Position numbers and translations under genes: made by a program
Notes under the pieces: model-generated
What the model was told of the DNA's origin: nothing
The model's input: the letters and a program-made list of their open reading frames with translations, nothing else
The model's database searches: none
Assembly: GCA_002707155.1 (NCBI GenBank)
Contig: PAME01000019.1
Coordinates: 1-64,000 of the forward strand
Direction of reading: 5' to 3'
Source: Crocinitomicaceae bacterium
GTDB taxonomy: Bacteria > Bacteroidota > Bacteroidia > Flavobacteriales_G > Salibacteraceae
DNA length: 64,000 nucleotides
In this document: piece by piece, positions 43,403 through 51,719 of the stretch
How positions within the stretch are numbered: the stretch's first letter is position 1
How the letters are laid out: each line of letters opens with the position of its first letter

Positions 43403-45147
43403 ATGGAAGATTACATTGTTTCAGCTAGAAAGTACCGCCCTCAAACATTTGATGATGTTGTAGGACAAGCTTCTATTACCAGAACACTTGAAAATGCAAT
43501 TAAGAATAACCACCTGGCACAAGCATTTTTATTTTGTGGCCCCAGAGGAGTAGGTAAAACTACTTGTGCTAGAATTTTAGCAAGGAATATTAATGAGGAT
43601 TCCGATTCGGCAAAAGATGAGGATTTTGCATTCAATATTTTCGAGCTAGATGCTGCAAGTAATAATTCGGTTGACAATATTCGACACCTAATCGACCAGG
43701 TTAGAATCCCTCCACAAGTCGGAAAATACAAAGTGTTTATCATAGATGAGGTTCATATGCTATCATCTCAAGCTTTCAACGCTTTTCTAAAAACGTTAGA
43801 AGAACCGCCTTCGCATGTTATTTTTATTCTTGCTACGACTGAGAAACATAAAATATTACCTACAATTCTTTCCCGATGTCAAATTTTTGATTTCCGTAGA
43901 ATCGAAATTCCAGATATTATTCTTCAACTGGAAATTGTAGCGAAAAATGAAAAAATAAAAGCGGATCACGATGCCTTACATATCGTCGCTCAAAAAGCAG
44001 AGGGTGCAATGCGAGATGCGCTTTCAATTTTTGATCAACTCGTTAGTTTTTGCGGTAATACATTGACTTACAATGATGTGATTGAGAACCTAAACGTGCT
44101 CGATTACGATTATTATTTTAGAATTACTGAGGCAATGGCCGCCGCGGACATTGCCAATTCGCTGCTTATTTATGACGAGATTTTAGAAAAAGGATTCGAT
44201 AGTCATCACTTTGTGAATGGCTTGGCCGATCATTTTAGAAATCTAATGGTGTGTAAAGACCCGCAAACAATAGAATTGCTGCAGGTAGGGAAAAGCACAA
44301 GTGATAAATACCGAGAGCAAAGTGCATTGCTAGAAGTTGATATTTTGCTCTACGCATTAAAAATCACATCTAAATGTGATGTTCAATTTAAGATGAGCCA
44401 GAACAAGCGACTCCTGGTTGAGCTATGCCTAATGCAACTGTGTTCTGTGAAAGAAGCGGTTGAAAAAAAAAAGGCCTAGCATATCTGATTCTTGAAGAAG
44501 AAGAGATTTTCGAAATTCTATTAAAACCAAACAAAATTTCTTTGAGTGCTGCTCCTAAAGGAGAACCCGCCGAAGAGGCTACTGTAAAGGCACAAAAAGT
44601 TCCAACAGAGAAAACACCCAACCCTCCCGTTCAAGAGCCAAAACCTGAAATCCTTAAGAAACGAATTAAGATTGATGCTGGATTTCAGTCAGGAATGGTT
44701 TCAATAAAGGGGTTTAAGAAAAAAACAGAACAAGAAGCAACCGAAAAAACAGAAGCCGAAGCATTACTTGGAAAACCCAAAACGGCGTTTACAGAAGAAG
44801 AGTTTCTTTTAGCTTGGAACAACTACATAGCTCAACTTAAAGAAACAGGGAAATCGAGCTTTGCAAGTACGATGGAAGTTGGAGCGCCAACCATTGAGGG
44901 TGAAAATGTGATTGTGGAAATAGAGAATACAGTCCAAGAAAACGAATTGAACACTGAGAAGACAGCATTGTTGGGATACTTAAGATCTACTCTGAACAAC
45001 TATTCCATTCAATTGAAGTACAATAAGGTAGAAGTTAAGGAACAAACGAATTACTATACCAACCGCGATAGGTTTAATCGTTTGGCGGAATTAAACCCAA
45101 CTTTGTTGGCGTTTAAAAAGCGATTTAATCTTGAAACCGATTATTAA
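43403..45147 (+). CDS. dnaX: DNA polymerase III subunit gamma/tau, with -1 frameshift at an A10 run
   Basis: The AAA+ clamp-loader protein is encoded in two frames. The first 358 residues hold domains I-III: Walker A GPRGVGKTT, FELDAASNNSVDNIR, Walker B IIDEVHML, and the SRC motif TILSRCQIFDF. This frame ends at TAG (44477-44479), right after the sequence GAA AAA AAA AAG GCC. A -1 shift on the A-run reads on through GLAYLILEEEEIFEILL into the frame that ends at 45147, giving about 581 residues with a Lys/Glu-rich linker and a C-terminal tau-like domain (FTEEEFLLAWNNYIAQLKET). The zinc-binding cysteines are absent, as in flavobacterial DnaX. Either programmed slippage makes short and long forms, or the assembly has a homopolymer error. 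Confidence 0.85.
44462..44479 (+). other. dnaX slippery A10 tract followed by TAG
   Basis: The DNA reads G, ten A, GGCC, TAG, and it contains the A-AAA-AAG heptamer in the zero frame. This is the slippery sequence used for -1 frameshifting in Escherichia coli dnaX, and a comparable A-run drives transcriptional slippage in Thermus dnaX. I see no strong stem-loop just downstream and only a weak purine stretch upstream. Confidence 0.6.
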
Positions 45148-45219
45148 ATACTTGATTCAGAACATAATAGAGTATTACTCCCTTTTTCCAGATAAAAATT
45201 GTGTGTAATGTAAAAGCAT

Positions 45220-45258
45220 AAAAAAGACCTTCCCAATACATTGGGAAGGCCTTTTAAT
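45220..45258. terminator. Bidirectional terminator (dnaX / small exported protein)
   Basis: Stem ACCTTCCCAAT / ATTGGGAAGGC(C)T with loop ACA, preceded by an A-run and followed by CTTTTAATTT, lies between convergent dnaX and the 73-residue gene. Confidence 0.85.
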
Positions 45259-45278
45259 TTCATTATAAAAAACGAGTA

Positions 45279-45500
45279 TTAGCTTGCTTTCTTTCCAGCG
45301 CAACAACCAGCTCCAGCTGACTTACCTTCACAACCCTTTTTAGTTGCTTCAGATTTTTTGTCTTTTTTAGACTTCTTTTTGTCACCTTTCTTAGTAATAA
45401 TTTCAGTTGAAGTAGTTGAATTTGTGCTAATCATTGCAGATACAGCTGTGTAGCTGAATAATGCTCCTGCCATTAAGGCTATTGTAAAATATTTTTTCAT
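45279..45500 (-). CDS. Small exported Lys/Cys-rich protein
   Basis: This 73-residue protein has a clear signal peptide (MKKYFTIALMAGALFSYTAV, cleavage near SAM). The mature peptide of about 50 residues has a Thr/Ser-rich start, a very basic middle (KKGDKKKSKKDKKSEATKK) and a C-terminus with three cysteines (GCEGKSAGAGCCAGKKAS). No known domain. The CC pair and the nearby Cys could bind a metal or form disulfides in the periplasm; this is speculation. It has its own terminator and stands alone. Confidence 0.7.
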   Translation of the reverse strand: MKKYFTIALMAGALFSYTAVSAMISTNSTTSTEIITKKGDKKKSKKDKKSEATKKGCEGKSAGAGCCAGKKAS

Positions 45501-45625
45501 GTTGTTCTTTTTAATGTTACCTCAAATATAAGCTAGTTAACCTTCAATATTTTGTGACTTATATTACTTAAGGTTAAAAATAATAATTGAATCTCAATCA
45601 ATAGCTAAGCTAGAACGCAAAATTT

Positions 45626-45633
45626 TACCTTTG
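45626..45633 (+). promoter_or_regulatory. -7 promoter element of the rhomboid gene
   Basis: TACCTTTG is a full TAnnTTTG match only 4 bp before the ATG at 45638, so the transcript should start at or just next to the A of the start codon. Confidence 0.5.
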
Positions 45634-45637
45634 TCAA

Positions 45638-46246
45638 ATGTCTATTACGCTCATAATTATTGGTATCACGGCATTGGTGTCTATTAATTGCTTCAGCAAC
45701 AGGTCGTTGTTTGATAAGTTGCTTTTTAATGCATATTCCGTATCTCACCAAAAGCAATGGTACCGAGTTTTTAGCCATGCTTTAGTGCATGGGGACTGGA
45801 TGCATTTGGGGGTGAATATGTTTGTGTTATGGAGTTTTGGAACATCCGTAGAACGCTATTTTAATGCTAATTTTGGATTTAAAGGAACGATATTATTCAT
45901 CATACTTTATATAGGAGGTGTTGCTTTTGCCACTGCTTCTGCCTTGTTGAAACACAAAGACAACTACTACTACAATTCAGTAGGTGCTTCTGGAGCTGTA
46001 GGAGCTGTGTTATTCGCTAGTGTTTTATTAAACCCCATGAGTTCAATTTATTTGTTTTTTATTCCAATAGGAATTCCAGCTTTTATTTTCGGCCCATTAT
46101 ACATTGCTTACGAGGTATATATGTCGAAACGTTCTAGCGATAACATAGCACATGATGCCCATTATTGGGGAGCTGTATTTGGTTTTATCTTACCCATCCT
46201 ATTCGAGCCTAAATTATTTCTTGCTTTTATTAATCAGATTTTTTAG
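45638..46246 (+). CDS. Rhomboid-family intramembrane serine protease
   Basis: This 202-residue protein has five to six transmembrane helices. Rhomboid hallmarks are WYRVFSHALVHGDWMHLGVNM (the HALVHGDWxHLxxN loop), the nucleophile S118 in GASGAVGAV, and the base His, most likely H175 in DAHYWGAVFG. The active site lies within the inner membrane. Substrate unknown. It is the first of three coupled genes, with its TAG overlapping the next start. The promoter is so close that the mRNA is probably leaderless. Confidence 0.9.
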   Translation: MSITLIIIGITALVSINCFSNRSLFDKLLFNAYSVSHQKQWYRVFSHALVHGDWMHLGVNMFVLWSFGTSVERYFNANFGFKGTILFIILYIGGVAFATASALLKHKDNYYYNSVGASGAVGAVLFASVLLNPMSSIYLFFIPIGIPAFIFGPLYIAYEVYMSKRSSDNIAHDAHYWGAVFGFILPILFEPKLFLAFINQIF

Positions 46247-46731
46247 TGGTGAAGAAAGTGATTTTTTTAGATAGAGATGGTGTAATTAATGAGGAAAGAG
46301 GTGATTATACTTGGCGAATAGAAGACTTTAGGTTTACCGATAACTTATTCGAGGCATTAAGTCGGATAGCAGAGAAAGGATTTGAATTTGTAATTGTAAC
46401 CAACCAAGGTGGAATTGCCAAAGGATTATATGGACATGAAGATGTTAAGCGCTTGAATGCTATTGTTTCGAAAGAATTTAAAAATCATAATTTAAATCTG
46501 TTAGATATCTATTATTCACCCTACCATTCTAGTATTTCCAAATCGTTGAGCAGAAAGCCGGATAGCTTAATGCTTGAAAAGGCAATCGATCAGTATACTA
46601 TAGATGTTTCAAAAAGTTATATGATTGGAGACAGTGAAAGAGATATTTTAGCAGCCAAAAAAGTTGGAGTGAAAGGCATACTAAATAAAGCAAATACAAG
46701 CTTAACCACAATCGTAGATCAAATAAACTAG
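46246..46731 (+). CDS. HAD-IIIA phosphatase, GmhB/HisB-like
   Basis: This 161-residue HAD enzyme starts with GTG at 46246 or the next GTG at 46249, where the TAG of the rhomboid gene overlaps. HAD motif I is FLDRDGVIN (D9, D11), motif II VTNQGGIAKG, and motif III/IV MIGDSERDILAAKKVGVKG. The length and DRDGVINEERGDY segment match GmhB-type heptose bisphosphate phosphatases. The zinc loop that usually carries four Cys/His reads SPYHSSISKSLSRKPD and has no cysteine. The substrate may therefore differ (sugar phosphate or histidinol phosphate). Confidence 0.8.
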   Translation: MVKKVIFLDRDGVINEERGDYTWRIEDFRFTDNLFEALSRIAEKGFEFVIVTNQGGIAKGLYGHEDVKRLNAIVSKEFKNHNLNLLDIYYSPYHSSISKSLSRKPDSLMLEKAIDQYTIDVSKSYMIGDSERDILAAKKVGVKGILNKANTSLTTIVDQIN

Positions 46732-47579
46732 TGAAGCTGTTATTACATAACGGGAAATTGATTTCAGAAAGCACCTTTAACGGATTGAATAGGGGTTTGT
46801 ACTATGGAGATGGTTTTTTTGAAACCTTTCGATACATGAACAATGCGCTTCATTTAATCGACATTCACCAAAAACGCATGAATATTGCTTTTACAGAGCT
46901 GGGTTTAACCAAGCCAGCTTCGCTAACTAAATCAGAATTAACCAAAAGCATAAAAAAGTTGGCCGCGGCAAATGAAATAGACAATGCCAAAGTGAGGTTA
47001 ACCGTTTACAGAAAATGGGGAGGAACCTTTATTCCAAATACAGATGAATGCGATTGGGTTGCTGAGCTGAGTTCAATAGATAACGTTGACTTTGACTTGA
47101 ACAGAAAGGGGTTATTGGTCGACATTTATAAAAAAGAGAAAAAGTGGAGCGTTTCGGCAAAATCGTTTAAATCTTTAAGCGCCTCTTTTTATGTGAATGC
47201 AGGAAGGTTTGCTCGCGAAAAGCGTGTTGATGAAGCATTTATTTTGAATGAAAAAGATGAAATTATAGAATCCCTCTATTCAAATATTTTCTATTTGAAG
47301 AACGATAAGTTGTATACCCCACCAATTGAGGGCGGAGGATTGCCAGGTGTCATGAGAGCCTATGTCATTCATGTACTTCAAAAGCATGGAGTACAGGTGT
47401 TTGAGAAAATACTTTTGGAAGAGGAGCTGCACGAGGTTGATGAATTATTCTTGACCAATTCGGTTCGAGGAATTCAGTGGGTTGGAGGTTATAAGAATAA
47501 GCGATTTTACAGCAGGCAAATCCGAGAGTACTCCAATTACCTCAATCGTACATTATCTAAAATGGCTGAGATTAAATAG
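46731..47579 (+). CDS. Class IV aminotransferase (aminodeoxychorismate lyase / BCAT-like)
   Basis: This 282-residue fold-type IV PLP protein starts with GTG overlapping the TAG of the preceding gene. Visible blocks are LNRGLYYGDGFFETFRYMNN, DNAKVRLTVYRKWGG, the likely PLP lysine in the KSFKSLSASFYV region, EIIESLYSNIFYLKNDKL (ESxxxNIF family signature), and EGGGLPGVMRAYVI. Fold-type IV covers BCATs, D-amino-acid aminotransferases and ADC lyase, and the sequence does not decide among them. ADC lyase in folate synthesis is a reasonable guess. Three genes from the rhomboid onward are translationally coupled. Confidence 0.8.
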   Translation: MKLLLHNGKLISESTFNGLNRGLYYGDGFFETFRYMNNALHLIDIHQKRMNIAFTELGLTKPASLTKSELTKSIKKLAAANEIDNAKVRLTVYRKWGGTFIPNTDECDWVAELSSIDNVDFDLNRKGLLVDIYKKEKKWSVSAKSFKSLSASFYVNAGRFAREKRVDEAFILNEKDEIIESLYSNIFYLKNDKLYTPPIEGGGLPGVMRAYVIHVLQKHGVQVFEKILLEEELHEVDELFLTNSVRGIQWVGGYKNKRFYSRQIREYSNYLNRTLSKMAEIK

Positions 47580-47624
47580 AATTACTGAAGCCCCTAACCT
47601 GATAAAAAAATCCATTTAACCGAC

Positions 47625-47633
47625 TAATTTTGC
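47625..47633 (+). promoter_or_regulatory. -7 promoter element of rimO
   Basis: TAATTTTGC matches TAnnTTTG and lies 9 bp before the rimO ATG at 47642, so any leader is very short. Confidence 0.45.
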
Positions 47634-47641
47634 AGCCGCTT

Positions 47642-48952
47642 ATGAAAACAAAAACGCTTAAGAAAAACAAGGTGAATGTAGTAACCTTGGGTTGCTCAAA
47701 AAATATTTTTGACTCAGAAGTAATGATGAGTCAATTAAAAGCCAATAAGTTTGATGTGCATCACGAAAGTAACGACGGAGAAGCATCAACCGTAATCATA
47801 AATACCTGCGGATTTATAGACAATGCAAAACAGGAATCCATTGATACTATTCTGGGCTGGGCTGATGCCAAAAAGAATGGGGAAGTTGATAAAGTAATGG
47901 TTACTGGTTGTTTGAGCGAGCGTTACAAAGATGAACTGGCTGGCGAAATTCCAGAGGTTGACGCATGGTTTGGTACACGAGAATTGCCTCGATTACTGAA
48001 GACTTTAAAAGCGGATTACAAGCACGAATTAGTTGGAGAACGTTTACTTACAACTCCAGTTCACTATGCTTATTTTAAAATAGCCGAAGGGTGTGACCGT
48101 CCTTGTGCGTTTTGCGCCATTCCTTTAATGAGAGGAAAGCACGTAAGTACCGACATGGATCAATTGGTGAATAATGCTAAAAATTTGGCAGCAAATGGAA
48201 CCAAAGAATTGATTCTTATCGCTCAAGATTTAACCTATTACGGACTAGATATTTATAAGAAAAGAAACCTGTCTGAGCTTATGGCTCGTCTTGCTGAAAT
48301 TGAAGGCATTGATTGGATTCGATTGCAATACGCTTATCCTTCTGGGTTTCCAATGGATATATTGGATGCCATGAATAAATACGATAACGTGTGTAAGTAT
48401 TTGGATATGCCATTGCAGCATGCAAGTAGCAAAATGCTGAAGTCAATGAAGCGCGGAATAAATCGAGAAAAAACAGACGCATTGATAAAAAGTATTCGAG
48501 AAAAAGTTCCTGGAATTGCGTTAAGAACCACTTTAATCACTGGTTTCCCAGGGGAAACAGAAGAAGATTTTCAAGAAATGTTAGAATGGATAAAAGAAAC
48601 TCGATTCGAACGTTTGGGTTGCTTTACTTATTCTCATGAAGAAAACACAAGCGCTCATGCCTTGGTAGATGACGTTCCTCAAGAGGTAAAGCAAGATAGA
48701 GCCAATCAAATTATGGCTTTACAAAGCGGTATTTCCATGGAACTGAACCAAGCTAAAATTGGTAAAACCTACAAAGTGCTTTTTGATAGAGTTGAAGGTG
48801 ATTATTTTATTGGAAGAACACAATACGATTCTCCAGAAGTGGATAACGAGGTATTGGTGCACAATGAAGATGGTTTTGCTCGAATTGGTGACTATGCAAA
48901 TGTTGAAGTAACTGATGCAGAGGAGTTTGATTTATTTGGAAAAATCGTTTAA
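47642..48952 (+). CDS. rimO: Ribosomal protein S12 methylthiotransferase
   Basis: I take ATG at 47642. A TTG 12 bp upstream lies inside the promoter. The 436-residue protein has the methylthiotransferase order. The N-terminal UPF0004 domain carries a first Fe-S cluster (Cys in TLGCSKN, NTCGFIDNAKQES, VTGCLSERY). The radical SAM domain has cluster motif CDRPCAFCAIP and GKHVSTDMDQLV. A C-terminal TRAM domain follows (GKTYKVLFDRVEGDYFIGRT). The TLGCSKN variant and the RYAYP-like LQYAYPSG block identify RimO over MiaB. It modifies the conserved aspartate of S12. Confidence 0.93.
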   Translation: MKTKTLKKNKVNVVTLGCSKNIFDSEVMMSQLKANKFDVHHESNDGEASTVIINTCGFIDNAKQESIDTILGWADAKKNGEVDKVMVTGCLSERYKDELAGEIPEVDAWFGTRELPRLLKTLKADYKHELVGERLLTTPVHYAYFKIAEGCDRPCAFCAIPLMRGKHVSTDMDQLVNNAKNLAANGTKELILIAQDLTYYGLDIYKKRNLSELMARLAEIEGIDWIRLQYAYPSGFPMDILDAMNKYDNVCKYLDMPLQHASSKMLKSMKRGINREKTDALIKSIREKVPGIALRTTLITGFPGETEEDFQEMLEWIKETRFERLGCFTYSHEENTSAHALVDDVPQEVKQDRANQIMALQSGISMELNQAKIGKTYKVLFDRVEGDYFIGRTQYDSPEVDNEVLVHNEDGFARIGDYANVEVTDAEEFDLFGKIV

Positions 48953-48973
48953 TAGAGTTTTTTTAAACTCCTA

Positions 48974-49047
48974 GATCAATCCGAATTTAGTTCAGAATCT
49001 CCTTCACAAAATCACGGTTCGACCTGCTGAAATAAATTCAGCATGAC
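48974..49047. repeat. Palindromic repeat element, short copy
   Basis: A left half (CCGAATTTAGTTCAGAATCTCC) and a right half (CTGCTGAAATAAATTCAGCATGAC) are roughly inverted copies and can form two hairpins. It is related to the elements at 4134-4376 and 52136-52208 and lies between convergent rimO and the class V aminotransferase gene. Confidence 0.65.
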
Positions 49048-49073
49048 ATCGCGAGAAGGTTTCCGGGTTAAAA

Positions 49074-50153
49074 TCAAACAAACTCTAAAAACCGGTCAAC
49101 ATCTTCTTTTGTATTGTAAAAATGAACCCCTACGCGAATACTACCTTCTCGAAAAGTAACCACTATGTTGTTTTGTTTTAGAACTTCGAATTGTTCCGCT
49201 TCATAAGGCATACAGAAGTAGCCTGCACGACTTTTTGCCGAATAATCTCCAATAATCGTGGACTTTTTATGCTGTAACGCATCCAGTAGATATTGTAATA
49301 AATCTGAATTGTACTTTTCTATGGACTTTATTCCAAGTTGAGCTTTTTCTCTTATTGCATTGCGCATTGCTTCATAACCTGCAACATTGGGGTGTGAAGG
49401 TTGAAAAGATTTTATAGAAGGACGATATACTAAAGCACCTTCTTCAAATTCGTAAGAGCCGTAACCTCCAATTTTAGGCTCAAATTTGTGCAGAAAATCA
49501 GTCTTTACACACATCGATCCAGTGCCGAGGCCACCGTTTATCCATTTATAGTTACTCCAAATTAATGCATCTATCTTAGAGTTTTTGAAATTGATTTCAA
49601 CGGCTCCTGCGCTTTGGGTAGCGTCTACTATTAAGTGAATTTTCTTGCTTGCGCATAGTTGTCCCAAGCGATCCAAATCAGCTTTATAACCGGTTCTATA
49701 CTGAACATGACTAATGATAAGGAATTCAATATTTTCCTGCTCTATTTGGCGCTCAATTGCCTCATAGTCGAAGCTGAAATTATCTATTCCAGAAAAAGTA
49801 TAGAGCTCAAACTCCTTTAATTGCAACGGAAGTAGGAGTGAGGGGTAATCGTTTTCGTACACCAATACTTTCTTTTTGCCAATAGATTCAATTAAAGCAT
49901 TGTAGGCAAAGGAAAAACTGGGTACAAGCACGGTTTCAGAAACTTGTGCACCTACAAACGCGGAAACTTCTTTTCGAGCAGATTCCCATTCATTCATCAT
50001 CCAGTTTTCTGCTGCTTTACTACCTTGATGCAAAAAGTCTGTATTAAACGATTGCATCGCTTTTAGAGTGGTATCAGAAATGAGACCACAAGCTGCTGTA
50101 TTGAGATAGGTGCAGGCTTCTAGTGCGGGGTAGCTTTTCCTTTTTACATCCAT
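49074..50153 (-). CDS. Class V PLP-dependent aminotransferase-fold enzyme
   Basis: This 359-residue protein is of the NifS/SufS-like fold. N-terminus YLNTAACGLISDTTLKAM, aspartate in LIVDATQSAGAVEIN, PLP lysine in WSNYKWINGGLGTGSMCV, and C-terminal GYFCMPYEAEQFEVL. It lacks an obvious cysteine-desulfurase active-site Cys loop. Members of this branch include isopenicillin N epimerase-like proteins and small-molecule lyases. The reaction here is unknown. The neighbouring persulfide genes are divergent, and the shared intergenic region (145 bp) might allow joint control. Confidence 0.75.
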   Translation of the reverse strand: MDVKRKSYPALEACTYLNTAACGLISDTTLKAMQSFNTDFLHQGSKAAENWMMNEWESARKEVSAFVGAQVSETVLVPSFSFAYNALIESIGKKKVLVYENDYPSLLLPLQLKEFELYTFSGIDNFSFDYEAIERQIEQENIEFLIISHVQYRTGYKADLDRLGQLCASKKIHLIVDATQSAGAVEINFKNSKIDALIWSNYKWINGGLGTGSMCVKTDFLHKFEPKIGGYGSYEFEEGALVYRPSIKSFQPSHPNVAGYEAMRNAIREKAQLGIKSIEKYNSDLLQYLLDALQHKKSTIIGDYSAKSRAGYFCMPYEAEQFEVLKQNNIVVTFREGSIRVGVHFYNTKEDVDRFLEFV

Positions 50154-50231
50154 TTTTTATAATTATGCTTCAAAGTAATTGTATTTAAAAGTATCGAAGC
50201 CCTAAGCCTTGATTAAATAAAAGTTAATCCG

Positions 50232-50245
50232 TGACAATTGTCACT
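50232..50245. promoter_or_regulatory. Perfect 14-bp palindrome, Crp/Fnr-like operator
   Basis: GTGACAATTGTCAC is a perfect palindrome and fits the Crp/Fnr core GTGA-N6-TCAC. Its centre is about 42 bp upstream of the transcription start expected from the TACATTTG element at 50269-50276, the position used by class II activators. Confidence 0.55.
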
Positions 50246-50268
50246 AACTTAAATTCTGACTCCTATGT

Positions 50269-50276
50269 ACATTTGT
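50269..50276 (+). promoter_or_regulatory. -7 promoter element of the persulfide dioxygenase gene
   Basis: TACATTTG is a full TAnnTTTG match, 22 bp before the ATG at 50299. Confidence 0.45.
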
Positions 50277-50298
50277 CCCAGAATTAAAAAAGAGAACT

Positions 50299-51711
50299 AT
50301 GAAAGTAGAACAGATATATACAGGATGTTTAGCAGAAGCAGCATACTACATCGAATCCAATGGTGAAGCAGCCATAATTGATCCCTTGAGAGACCCACAA
50401 CCTTACCTAGAAAAATTAAAAGAAAACAAGGTAGAGTTAAAGTACGTTTTTGAAACGCATTTTCACGCAGATTTTGTCTCTGGACACATTGATTTAGCAA
50501 AAGCAACGGGAGCAAAAATTATCTTTGGACCTACTGCTAAGCCTTCCTATGATATTATTGAAGCAATTGATGGGCAGGAGTTTAAGATAGGTAATGTAAC
50601 GATTAGAGTATTGCATACTCCGGGGCATACACTTGAATCCACTACTTATTTGTTATTGGATGAAGAGGGTAATATGAACTCAATTTTCTCTGGAGACACT
50701 TTGTTTATTGGCGATGTTGGACGGCCAGATTTAGCGGTAAAATCAGATTTAACTCAAGAGGATTTGGCAGGAATGCTTTACGAATCTATACACACCAAAA
50801 TTCTGCCGCTTCCAGATAATTTAATTGTATATCCTGGACATGGCGCGGGCAGTGCTTGTGGTAAAAACTTGAGTACAGAAACTACCGATACTTTGGGAAA
50901 CCAGAAAGCAACAAATTATGCGCTGGATGTGCAATTGTCTAAGGAAGATTTTATAAAAGAATTGACTACAGGTATTTTACCTCCTCCACAGTATTTTCCA
51001 AAGAATGCAATGATGAATAAAGAAGGCTACGAGGCGTTTTCAGTTGTAAAAGACAAAGGACTTAAGCCTTTTGACGCGAAAACTTTTCGTTCGGTAGCTG
51101 AAAGCACTGAAGCTTTAATTTTAGACACTAGAATTCAAAGCAACTTCTTGGAGGCACATATTCCAGGTTCTATTTTCATTGGAATTGATGGAAATTTTGC
51201 TCCTTGGGTTGGGGCATTAATTACTGACATTCATCAGCCCATATTAATAGTTGCAGATGAAGGCAGAATAGAAGAGGTTGTTACTCGTTTATCTAGAGTA
51301 GGTTACGATAATGCTATCGGTTATTTAGATGGTGGTTTGGAGTCTTGGAAGACTGAAGGACTAGAAACTGACTCAATGCCAAGTATTTCTAGCGAAGAAT
51401 TCGAGAAAATCTACACTGCGGAGTTGGATGTTTTAGATGTAAGAAAGGCGAGCGAATTTGAGGCAGAACATTTAGAAACAGCTGAGAATATTCCTTTGGA
51501 TTTTATCAATGGAAATATGGAGAAAATTGATGTCGACAAAAATTACTTTGCGCATTGCGCAGGCGGTTATCGTTCGGTAATATTTGGATCTATTCTAAAA
51601 TCAAGAGGTTTACACAACGTAACAAATATTGAAGGGGGATACAATCAGCTAATAGAGACGTCAATTCCAAAGACAAACTTTGTCTGTCCAACAACTCAAA
51701 AAAATAAATAA
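50299..51711 (+). CDS. Persulfide dioxygenase-sulfurtransferase (CstB-like), MBL plus two rhodanese domains
   Basis: The 470-residue protein starts with a metallo-beta-lactamase fold domain (1-230) of the ETHE1/persulfide dioxygenase type. Iron ligands are in THFHADFVSGH, LHTPGHTLES and FSGDTLFIGDVGRPDLA. A rhodanese homology domain at about 265-355 has no catalytic cysteine (VADEGRIEEVV at the loop). A second rhodanese domain (about 370-460) has the active loop HCAGGYRS. This MBL-inactive rhodanese-active rhodanese order is that of CstB, which oxidises glutathione- or cysteine-type persulfides to thiosulfate/sulfite. Cytoplasmic, no signal. It is followed 8 bp later by another rhodanese gene. 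Confidence 0.9.
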   Translation: MKVEQIYTGCLAEAAYYIESNGEAAIIDPLRDPQPYLEKLKENKVELKYVFETHFHADFVSGHIDLAKATGAKIIFGPTAKPSYDIIEAIDGQEFKIGNVTIRVLHTPGHTLESTTYLLLDEEGNMNSIFSGDTLFIGDVGRPDLAVKSDLTQEDLAGMLYESIHTKILPLPDNLIVYPGHGAGSACGKNLSTETTDTLGNQKATNYALDVQLSKEDFIKELTTGILPPPQYFPKNAMMNKEGYEAFSVVKDKGLKPFDAKTFRSVAESTEALILDTRIQSNFLEAHIPGSIFIGIDGNFAPWVGALITDIHQPILIVADEGRIEEVVTRLSRVGYDNAIGYLDGGLESWKTEGLETDSMPSISSEEFEKIYTAELDVLDVRKASEFEAEHLETAENIPLDFINGNMEKIDVDKNYFAHCAGGYRSVIFGSILKSRGLHNVTNIEGGYNQLIETSIPKTNFVCPTTQKNK

Positions 51712-51719
51712 ATTTAGAT

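Noticed and set aside
47630..47641. TTG start for rimO
   Set aside because: It lies inside the TAATTTTGC promoter element; the ATG at 47642 is the sensible start.
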